Source: Shinella lacus
GTDB taxonomy: Bacteria > Pseudomonadota > Alphaproteobacteria > Rhizobiales > Rhizobiaceae
Assembly: GCF_010994755.1 (NCBI RefSeq)
Contig: NZ_WHSB02000028.1
Coordinates: forward strand, 1-33,202
Reading direction: 5' to 3'
DNA length: 33,202 nt
Shown: positions 24,061-30,053 of the stretch, one piece after another
How the letters are laid out: every line of letters begins with the position of its first letter
Numbering within the stretch: position 1 is the first letter of the stretch
Made by a program: the position numbers and the translations under genes
Notes under the pieces: model-generated
Told to the model about the DNA's origin: nothing
Database searches by the model: none
The model's input: the letters and a program-made list of their open reading frames with translations, nothing else

Positions 24061-24740
24061 ACGACATGTCGGATGCCGGGCAGCCCTTTGGCGAGACAGT
24101 GTATCAAAGTCTCCGCGCAGATATCATCATGGGGCGGCTAAAGCCAGGGCAAAAACTGAAGCTCGAGGGTTTGCGCGATGGCTACAACGCCGGCACGAGC
24201 ACGTTGCGCGAGGCGTTGAGCCGGCTCGCCGCCGATGGTTTCGTGCGTGCCGAAGGACAGCGTGGTTTCGAGGTTGCTCCGATCTCCGAAGCCGGCCTGC
24301 GCGAGATTGCCGCGTTGAGGTTGCTGCTCGAGGAGCACGCTCTTGCCCGCTCGTTCGAGGCAGGTACCCTCGACTGGGAGGCGGGCGTTATCGCCGCGCA
24401 TCATAAGCTGGACAGTCATGAGGAGCGGCTGGAGGCTGGCGATACCTCGGATATCAACGCCTGGCGCCGCAGCGACTGGTCATTTCATCAGATGTTGATT
24501 TCGGCCTGCGGCTCACGCGTGCTGATGCAGACCCACGCCGATATTTTCGACAAGTATCTGCGCTACCAGATGATCGCGCTGGCCTTTCGCCCCTCGGCCT
24601 CGCGCCCAGAACACCGCGCCTTGAAGGAGGCCGCACTGAACCGTGATGTAGAAACCGCGATACAACTGCTGCGCTATCACATCAATGCCGGCGTCGAACA
24701 TGCTCTGTCAGTCGGCCCGTTGAACAACGGGGCGAGATAA
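24057..24740 (+). CDS. GntR-family regulator, FCD subfamily (second of a tandem pair)
   Basis: A 227-residue paralogue of the preceding protein with the same layout: QSLRADIIMGRLKPGQKLKL, then STLREALSRLAADGFVRAE, and an FCD domain with WSFHQMLISACGSRVL and RYHINAGVEHALS. Stretches such as ADGF/SEGL, GFEVAPIS and WEAGVxAAHHKL align without gaps between the two, so they arose by duplication. The start overlaps the upstream stop as ATGA (24057-24060). Equal length and coupling make a heterodimer possible. No terminator is apparent after the stop. Confidence 0.9.
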   Translation: MNDMSDAGQPFGETVYQSLRADIIMGRLKPGQKLKLEGLRDGYNAGTSTLREALSRLAADGFVRAEGQRGFEVAPISEAGLREIAALRLLLEEHALARSFEAGTLDWEAGVIAAHHKLDSHEERLEAGDTSDINAWRRSDWSFHQMLISACGSRVLMQTHADIFDKYLRYQMIALAFRPSASRPEHRALKEAALNRDVETAIQLLRYHINAGVEHALSVGPLNNGAR

Positions 24741-25174
24741 AGGGTCTAGAGCAATGCCGTCAATGCAGGCCGTCTTCGCCGAGCAAGGTTTGACCAACGC
24801 TGGTCGGCTGACGGCGCGCCGGGTGCACCGCTCCGGCCGATACGGCTGTGCTAAGGATAATGACCCTTCGGCGAAATTGAGCGCGTCTGAATGTGCTGCT
24901 CGTCCAGCGCTGGTCATCGCGCCGGGCGCTGCGATCGTGTCGAACTTGGTCATCAGTTCCTCGCTGATGAACGTTGTTGCTTGGCGAGAATGATTGTCGC
25001 CCCGCGGTAGCTGCGATCGGCGCAGTTGGTGCTCTTGTGCTCGGGGCAGATTATCGTGGCTGGGATCGGATTTCACTGAGGTGCTCCTTGCGTTCGGCAA
25101 CGTTAGCTCATCTCACTCTCCACCACCCCGCTTTTAAGTGGAAGCGAATGCGTCAGTATTCGCCATGAGTTGAA

Positions 25175-25204
25175 CAGGGTTAGCGGTTCAGATCCCTTTC
25201 AAGG
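25175..25204 (+). repeat. tRNA T-arm-like repeat, left border of the TA array
   Basis: CAGGGTTAGCGGTTCAGATC followed by CCTTTCAAGG matches the 3' half of the repeats at 16801 and 32326 (GTTCNNATCC then TCAAG). It borders the first 676-bp unit. Confidence 0.55.
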
Positions 25205-25223
25205 CAATTGTGACATCATCGTC

Positions 25224-25256
25224 AGTTTGACAAACTTTGCCATTAATCGGTATCTT
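25224..25256 (+). promoter_or_regulatory. Promoter and operator of TA copy 1
   Basis: TTGACA (25227-25232) and TATCTT (25251-25256), 18 bases apart, form a good sigma-70 promoter. The 13-bp inverted repeat AGTTTGACAAACT (25224-25236) overlaps the -35 box and is the likely autoregulatory site of the ribbon-helix-helix antitoxin. Confidence 0.65.
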
Positions 25257-25276
25257 GGAGTATCAAGGAGACTCAA

Positions 25277-25531
25277 ATGGCGATGATGAATGTATCCCTG
25301 CCGGACCCCATGAAGGATTGGGTCGAAGCACAGGCAAAGACGGGTCGATACTCGAATGCAAGCGATTATGTCAGAGACCTGATCCGCAGAGACCAAGCCC
25401 GTACGGATAAGATTGCTGAGATGCAGCGATTTGTCGATGACGGGATTAGTAGCGGAGTTGGGAGTCGTTCAGGGGAGGAGTTGTTTGCTGCAGCCACCGC
25501 TCGAGCCGAGATTAGCCGCGGACGCGCTTGA
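25277..25531 (+). CDS. ParD-like antitoxin (copy 1)
   Basis: An 84-residue antitoxin of the ParD/CopG ribbon-helix-helix type. MAMMNVSLPDPMKDWVEAQA is the usual DNA-binding strand plus helix A, and TGRYSNASDYVRDLIRRDQ is the second helix of the fold. The acidic, flexible C-terminal half (about 50-84) would wrap the toxin. AAGGAG (25265-25270) lies 6 bases before the ATG. Its stop overlaps the toxin start by one base (TGATG at 25529-25533). It would repress its own promoter at 25224-25256. Confidence 0.9.
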   Translation: MAMMNVSLPDPMKDWVEAQAKTGRYSNASDYVRDLIRRDQARTDKIAEMQRFVDDGISSGVGSRSGEELFAAATARAEISRGRA

Positions 25532-25824
25532 TGCCATTTAGCCTTTCGGTCCAAGCGGAAGAAGATATTATTTCCATTGCAGAGGAAGGCGTCCGTGTCT
25601 TCGGAGCATTAATTGCCAAACAGTATCACGATGAGCTTTTTGCCCTGTTCGAGCTTATCGCCACCAATCCGAGAATGGCGCGCGAACGGCATGAGATCTC
25701 TCCTCCGGTCAGGATTCATCCGTTCAAGGCTCACCTTGTAGTGTATCGCATCATTGAAGACGGCAGCATATTCGTGATCCGTATTCGGCACGGACATGAA
25801 GATTGGGTGGGGGATCCTTTCTAA
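25531..25824 (+). CDS. ParE-like toxin of the RelE/ParE superfamily (copy 1)
   Basis: A 97-residue toxin. SLSVQAEEDIISIAEEGVRVFG gives the opening strand and helix, YHDELFALFELIATNPRMAR the second helix, and HPFKAHLVVYRI with VIRIRHGHEDW the core strands of the RelE/ParE fold. ParE members inhibit DNA gyrase, RelE members cut mRNA at the ribosome; the VRIHPFKAHLVVYRI/RHGHEDW pattern and the ParD partner favour the ParE group. It is translationally coupled to the antitoxin. Confidence 0.9.
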   Translation: MPFSLSVQAEEDIISIAEEGVRVFGALIAKQYHDELFALFELIATNPRMARERHEISPPVRIHPFKAHLVVYRIIEDGSIFVIRIRHGHEDWVGDPF

Positions 25825-25852
25825 TCAATCCCTTCGCTGACTTCATAACGTG

Positions 25853-25880
25853 CCGGTCGCGAGTTCGTATCCCATCAAGG
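25853..25880 (+). repeat. tRNA T-arm-like repeat between the two TA units
   Basis: CCGGTCGCGAGTTCGTATCC followed by CATCAAGG. It is identical to the copy at 26529 up to TCAAG and similar to the copies at 16858, 25175 and 32382. Confidence 0.55.
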
Positions 25881-25899
25881 CGATTGTGACATCATCGTC

Positions 25900-25932
25900 A
25901 GTTTGACAAACTTTGCCATTAATCGGTATCTT
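25900..25932 (+). promoter_or_regulatory. Promoter and operator of TA copy 2
   Basis: Same TTGACA (25903-25908), TATCTT (25927-25932) and AGTTTGACAAACT palindrome (25900-25912) as in copy 1, at an offset of exactly 676 bases. Confidence 0.65.
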
Positions 25933-25952
25933 GCAGTATCAAGGAGACTCAA

Positions 25953-26207
25953 ATGGCGACGATGAATGTATCCCTGCCGGACCCCATGAAGGATTGGGTC
26001 GAAGCACAGGCAAAGACGGGTCGATACTCGAATGCAAGCGACTATGTCAGAGACCTGATCCGCAGAGACCAAGCCCGTACGGATAAGATTGCTGAGATGC
26101 AGCGATTTGTCGATGACGGGATTAGTAGCGGAGTTGGGAGTCGTTCAGGGGAGGAGTTGTTTGCTGCAGCCACCGCTCGAGCCGAGATCAGCCGCGGACG
26201 CGCTTGA
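25953..26207 (+). CDS. ParD-like antitoxin (copy 2)
   Basis: An 84-residue protein identical to copy 1 except for Met3 to Thr (MATMNV). The ribosome-binding site, the ribbon-helix-helix region and the one-base overlap with the toxin are all preserved, so both copies look functional. Because the antitoxins are the same, each would be expected to neutralise both toxins. Confidence 0.9.
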   Translation: MATMNVSLPDPMKDWVEAQAKTGRYSNASDYVRDLIRRDQARTDKIAEMQRFVDDGISSGVGSRSGEELFAAATARAEISRGRA

Positions 26208-26500
26208 TGCCATTTAGCCTTTCGGTCCAAGCGGAAGAAGATATTATTTCCATTGCAGAGGAAGGCGTCCGTGTCTTCGGAGCATTAATTGCCAAACAGT
26301 ATCACGATGAGCTTTTTGCCCTGTTCGAGCTCATCGCCACCAATCCGAGAATGGCGCGCGAACGGCATGAGATCTCTCCTCCGGTCAGGATTCATCCGTT
26401 CAAGGCTCACCTTGTAGTGTATCGCATCATTGAAGACGGCAGCATATTCGTGATCCGTATTCGGCACGGACATGAAGATTGGGTGGGGGATCCTTTCTAA
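26207..26500 (+). CDS. ParE-like toxin (copy 2)
   Basis: A 97-residue protein with the same amino-acid sequence as the toxin at 25531-25824; only silent base changes are seen. Retention of two intact identical toxins implies a recent duplication or selection on both. Confidence 0.9.
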   Translation: MPFSLSVQAEEDIISIAEEGVRVFGALIAKQYHDELFALFELIATNPRMARERHEISPPVRIHPFKAHLVVYRIIEDGSIFVIRIRHGHEDWVGDPF

Positions 26501-26809
26501 TCAATCCCTTCGCTGACTTCATAACGTGCCGGTCGCGAGTTCGTATCCCATCAAGAGCTTGAGTAGCCTAACAAATTCATGACTCGGTTGACGGGGCAAT
26601 CCTGGTGTGGAAATCGAAAGCAGTTGTTTCGATGAAACCTGCGCACTTGATGGCTAAGATCTGCAAGGGAAAAGTGGTTTGAGACGAAATCAGACTGATA
26701 TTCCCAATCACTTGAAAACTTTCCGAGCCTCCTTTTCAAAGCCTAGAAAGTCCGTCACCGAGGAGATATCGAATAGCGCTTGGAACTTTTGATTGTGAGG
26801 GAGCCGAAA
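26501..26809. other. Intergenic region between TA array and SLATT gene
   Basis: About 310 bases. It contains the T-arm-like repeat at 26529-26555 that closes the duplicated array, then AT-richer sequence with no gene I can support. An AGGAG at 26761-26765 is not followed by a convincing start. Confidence 0.45.
26529..26555 (+). repeat. tRNA T-arm-like repeat, right border of the TA array
   Basis: CCGGTCGCGAGTTCGTATCC followed by CATCAAG, then AGCTT. The TCAAGAGCTT end is shared with the copy at 32382-32410, not with the two other array copies, as expected for an outer border. Confidence 0.55.
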
Positions 26810-28039
26810 TTGACCGAACAGAAGCGGCAGAAGGGCGTGTGTGCCCTTTTTTCTTGGACGACCATTACTACACAAGCCGTTCATCCGCCGGAGGTGCACG
26901 ACCGCCAAGATAGCCGTATAGAAGATTATACGAAAAAGGCGGTAATACTAAAACAGATAATGTCCAACAAGGCGCGACGGTATCAAAAAATAAATGCAGC
27001 ACAAAACATTGCAACCGTCGTAGTGTCTTCTTTTCTACTATTCTTCGGATTTTCCGGCATAGATAAGATACAGAAATACGCCTCGTGGATTAGCCCGGTT
27101 AGCATAGATGTTACGGAGCTTTTCTTTAATTTATCTATGTTTCTATTGTTTCTCATCGGCACTTTGCATTTGGTATTTCGCTTCCCTGACAAGCAATCGC
27201 AGTCAGAGAAGGCCGTTGCATCGCTCGCTAGCCTAGTAAACGAAATTTCAGACACCATTACGACCCGTGGTAATCTGGTGGCCAGCGATGAGCCATCAAA
27301 GATTGAACTCGTTCGCACCCGATATGAGGCGATTGCAGAGAACATCCCCGCGAACTCTGACAAGGAATTCATTCGCGCGAAACGCGATCTCGCAAAAAAG
27401 GAGCAGCGCAAGCCTCATCTCCAAGTCAGACCGCAACAGCTCTTTGATCCAATTCAGCAGGAACGTATTGTGGCTTCGATTGTGCTCGGCTCTCGGACGA
27501 TGGTGGACGTACTCATCGCCCTTAGAGAAACCAATGAGGGTCTTTATTTGGGCGGTGGCTTAGTCAGGAATGCCGTGTGGGACTACCTTCACGGTTACGC
27601 CTCGCCGACGGCGGTAGATGATGTGGATGTGGCATACTTTAACGGGCTCGACGCCGAGAAGAGACACGACGAAGATTTGGAAAAGAAGCTTTTGGTTCGT
27701 ATTCCCAATGTCCATTGGTCAGTTAAGAACCAAGCTCGTATGAACTTGGTGAACGGTGAGGCAGCATATGCCTCTTTGGAGAATGCAATTTCCCGTTGGC
27801 CTGAAACCGCCACAGCCTTTGTAGTGAGGCTGAAACCAACAGGGAAGCTGGAGTTCATTGCTCCTTATGGATTCGATGACCTTCTGCGACTAACCGTGAC
27901 CAACACGCCCGCCTTCGCGAATCGAGTCGATGTTATTAAGAAGCGGATCGATCAAAAGAAGTGGCGGATTCTTTGGCCCCGGTTACGCATCTCGTTTGCC
28001 AGTGACGACGGCGCCAGCACAGGGGACGTATCGGTGTGA
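26810..28039 (+). CDS. SLATT two-TM effector domain fused to a DUF925/NTP_transf_6 nucleotidyltransferase
   Basis: A 409-residue protein from TTG 26810. Residues about 40-200 look like a SLATT domain: a basic helix (TKKAVILKQIMSNKARRYQK), two TM segments (about 68-84 and 103-123), then a long helix pair with Y-x-x-I-x-x-x-IP and a SDKEFIRAKRDL end. SLATT proteins are membrane effectors found with cyclic-nucleotide (SMODS) defence systems. Residues about 205-395 match the NTP_transf_6 family: YLGGGLVRNAVWDYLHGYAS, DDVDVAYF with the paired catalytic Asp, WSVKNQARMNL, RWPETATAFVVRL and APYGFDDLL. That family belongs to the Pol-beta superfamily; its role is unknown. GAGGGAG stands 6 bases before the TTG; GTG 26894 and ATG 26960 are alternatives. 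GC content of the SLATT part is clearly low, a sign of transfer. It stands alone beside toxin-antitoxin and McrBC genes. Confidence 0.72.
   Translation: MTEQKRQKGVCALFSWTTITTQAVHPPEVHDRQDSRIEDYTKKAVILKQIMSNKARRYQKINAAQNIATVVVSSFLLFFGFSGIDKIQKYASWISPVSIDVTELFFNLSMFLLFLIGTLHLVFRFPDKQSQSEKAVASLASLVNEISDTITTRGNLVASDEPSKIELVRTRYEAIAENIPANSDKEFIRAKRDLAKKEQRKPHLQVRPQQLFDPIQQERIVASIVLGSRTMVDVLIALRETNEGLYLGGGLVRNAVWDYLHGYASPTAVDDVDVAYFNGLDAEKRHDEDLEKKLLVRIPNVHWSVKNQARMNLVNGEAAYASLENAISRWPETATAFVVRLKPTGKLEFIAPYGFDDLLRLTVTNTPAFANRVDVIKKRIDQKKWRILWPRLRISFASDDGASTGDVSV
26829..26853 (+). terminator. Terminator-like hairpin at the 5' end of the SLATT gene
   Basis: AAGGGC (26831-26836), a six-base loop GTGTGT, GCCCTT (26843-26848) and a run of six T form a short but canonical intrinsic terminator. 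It lies inside the open frame if translation starts at 26810. It may be an attenuator, or it may indicate that the true start is downstream. Confidence 0.55.
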
Positions 28040-28041
28040 GA

Positions 28042-28286
28042 GCGACTGCGCGTTGAGATCGACGCTCGTCTCGATCCCAAGCCGGAGCATATTCTCTGCA
28101 GTTGCCGGGTCTACCCATGGAGTTCTTCACCGCAAGCTCGACAAAGGCTGCCCAGTTCTTAGGCGTGATGACAGCCTGGCCATGCGGTTTGTTAAGGTCG
28201 GATGCCATATCGGCGAGGAATTTGTTGTAGGAGATCCCTGGATAGGCAATCAAGCCCGTCGCAGCCTTGATCTTTGCCCGGATTAC
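28042..28286 (-). pseudogene. dinB: dinB relic (internal fragment, frameshifted)
   Basis: On the minus strand IRAKIKAATGLIAYPGISYN continues into KFLADMASDLNKPHGQAVIT and matches the centre of DinB (about residues 130-200 of the intact copy at 14748-15836). After VKNSMG the frame breaks; in the next frame ATAENMLRLGIETSVDL continues the match to the helix-hairpin-helix region, then homology ends at about 28042. Start, palm and little finger are absent. It differs clearly from the intact dinB, so it comes from another copy. Confidence 0.82.
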
Positions 28287-28309
28287 GGGGAGCATCGACG
28301 ATGGCAATC

Positions 28310-28538
28310 CAGGATTAAGCGGAAGGGGAGATCGTGCATCTCGTCGCTCAGCAGCTCTTCAATCTCCAGAGATCTTTCCGGCTTAGCCAATCGCAACAAC
28401 GAGTTTAGGTTGTCTTTCGGCCGGGGCAATGAGTTCGCCCATGGCGGCAGGCCGGACCCGCTAGAAAACCCGCAGGGGATGTACGATCCCGATCTGCGGA
28501 TCGAGACTCTGAAGGTCAAGGCGCAGATTTTTCATTGA
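28310..28538 (+). pseudogene. dnaE2: dnaE2 (imuC) relic, C-terminal end
   Basis: The plus strand ends with SGLANRNNEFRLSFGRGNEF, then AHGG, and YDPDLRIETLKVKAQIFH before a stop at 28538. This matches the C-terminus of error-prone DNA polymerase DnaE2, which ends PDLHIDTLKVKxRDFR. The part before it (EGEIVHLVAQQLFNL) lies in another frame, so there is at least one frameshift, and an in-frame stop lies before that. Everything upstream of the last about 75 residues is missing. Together with the dinB relic next to it this looks like a decayed translesion-synthesis locus. Confidence 0.75.
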
Positions 28539-28784
28539 TTGTCGAAGGCGAACTACAGGCCGACGCTCCGAGACGGTTCACATCATGGAATACGCTCCCT
28601 GCGCTATCGAGCAGACCGAGCCGGCCGACAAGGTACAGTACGGGCATATCGATCGCGAGGCCCTGTCATAGTTTCGATTAAATCGGCTTTCGCCTGATCC
28701 GGCGTACGCTTGGAGAACGAGCTGGGGCTGGAGCCTCTATGCTCAAGCTATAATATTGCAACGATAGCTCGGTGAAATGAGCAA

Positions 28785-30053
28785 TTATGCCGGAGATTCC
28801 TCGTTGCTGCCCCTATTTATAACGTTGAGCCATACAGGCGCAGTCCGCGAGTGCATATCGAACGGCAGAACGTGAAGGCGAAGATCCCGGGAAAATTCGA
28901 ATGGTCCCGGCACTTCGGGAAACTGATCGATCTCTGGATACATCAAGAACATATCCCCCGATCCCTGCAAGTATTTCTGACCATACGCGAAGAGCTGATA
29001 GAAATCCGCCTGTGACAGTCCAAAATTTGCGCTTCGGTCGCGGTTCAATCGCTTCCATTTCGCATCGATGATCCATCTCCGCGCCTCGTTATGCACCAAC
29101 ATGTCGGGTTTCAAGCGAAACCATTCCTCCGCGCCAACGGAGCAGAGGTGATGTCGGTTCGGTTGCCAAACTGACTTGAAGCCCGGCTTGAGCGAGGCCG
29201 ATATCGAAGAAAAGACGTAGCGTTCAAACAGCCGCTCCATCGGAAACAGCATGCTCATACCTCTCCGGTCGCCGAGCGTCGCAAACGGCAGCCGATGCGC
29301 GAGCAGTAGTTCGGCCAGCGGCTTAACGCGCCCATAGTCCGCGAGTTGCCTCCCCCGCTCCCATTTGCCGAAGTCGGAGCCGACGTTTCCGCTTTCCGGT
29401 ACGTCGCCGAGGAGCGCCGACAGCTCTCTCGCTTGGCGCCAATTTTCCGGGGAGACCGTATTTTGGGCGACATGTTCGACGCCGGATCGCAAGATCCGGT
29501 TTTCCGGCCGGTCCAGCGAATACTCGTCCAACTGAACACTGAACTGATGAAGTCCGTTGGCCGCGCCGATCTGTCTTGCGACGTCTAGTCGTCCGCGAAG
29601 AAAGGGCTCTCGTGTCTCGGTGGTGGTATAGCCAGAGCGGAGGCCCCTCCTGATCAGGTCCGAAGCTTCATCGAGGAACGCGCTGGCAAACCACTCGGTC
29701 ATCGGCATATGCAAGGCCGCGACGTCTGCGTTGCCCGCGCGACGAGGGCGCAGATTGAGGCTTTCCGTAATCATCTTGATAAGCAGGGTGCGAATCCTGG
29801 TGACGTCGGACGTCTCTGAGACGTGCTTCGGCAGGATTTCTATCCGCGTGCCGCAGGGCGTTTCGATCACGCCGACATAGTTTTGAAGGCTAATCGTATC
29901 GGGCGACGCGATCTGCACAAACGGGAAATCATCGTCATTGCCTCGCCCGTACCGCAGCAACCAATCGAAGGCACTCGCCGAGATCGACGCGCAATCCAGG
30001 GAGGAAGATTTCTGTCTGGTGGTCAGCCGGCCGAACTCCCTAACGGTGGGCAT
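28785..30053 (-). CDS. mcrC: McrC-like nuclease subunit of a modification-dependent restriction system
   Basis: A 422-residue protein. The N-terminal about 200 residues show the McrC pattern NYVGVIETPCGTRIEILPKH and LNLRPRRAGNAD. The C-terminal PD-(D/E)xK nuclease core is RLKPDMLVHN (Asp317) and RRWIIDAKWKRL (Asp330, Lys332), followed by QADFYQLFAYGQKY. McrC cleaves DNA when McrB has translocated on modified sites. ATG 30053 is chosen because it overlaps the McrB stop by 14 bases and starts the conserved domain; the frame extends further upstream only as a shadow of mcrB. Confidence 0.9.
   Translation of the reverse strand: MPTVREFGRLTTRQKSSSLDCASISASAFDWLLRYGRGNDDDFPFVQIASPDTISLQNYVGVIETPCGTRIEILPKHVSETSDVTRIRTLLIKMITESLNLRPRRAGNADVAALHMPMTEWFASAFLDEASDLIRRGLRSGYTTTETREPFLRGRLDVARQIGAANGLHQFSVQLDEYSLDRPENRILRSGVEHVAQNTVSPENWRQARELSALLGDVPESGNVGSDFGKWERGRQLADYGRVKPLAELLLAHRLPFATLGDRRGMSMLFPMERLFERYVFSSISASLKPGFKSVWQPNRHHLCSVGAEEWFRLKPDMLVHNEARRWIIDAKWKRLNRDRSANFGLSQADFYQLFAYGQKYLQGSGDMFLMYPEIDQFPEVPGPFEFSRDLRLHVLPFDMHSRTAPVWLNVINRGSNEESPA

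Larger units (their letters stand above)
24741..25276. other. Intergenic region before the toxin-antitoxin array
   Basis: About 535 bases with no gene I can support. Its right part contains the tRNA T-arm-like repeat at 25175-25204 and the promoter/operator of the first antitoxin gene. A minus-strand open frame (24708-25100) shows no family and antisense overlap with the GntR end. Confidence 0.45.
25199..26550 (+). repeat. Tandem duplication, two 676-bp units each with a toxin-antitoxin pair
   Basis: Unit 1 is 25199-25874 and unit 2 is 25875-26550. I count about six base differences (for example at 25206/25882, 25258/25934 and 25284/25960), so the units are about 99% identical. Both units end in the same T-arm-like sequence GTTCGTATCCCA followed by TCAAG; the left border carries a diverged version. 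Confidence 0.85.

Noticed and set aside
24708..25100. Minus-strand 130-residue frame before the TA array
   Set aside because: It overlaps the end of the second GntR gene antisense and has no recognisable domain; a decayed gene cannot be excluded but is not supported.
25853..26555. Integron attC sites flanking the TA cassettes
   Set aside because: No RYYYAAC/GTTRRRY core pair or imperfect palindrome of attC type is visible; the borders resemble a tRNA T-arm instead.
26708..26908. Minus-strand 66-residue frame upstream of the SLATT gene, at first sight a possible small partner
   Set aside because: No family match by eye; it covers the hairpin and the likely leader of the SLATT gene on the opposite strand.
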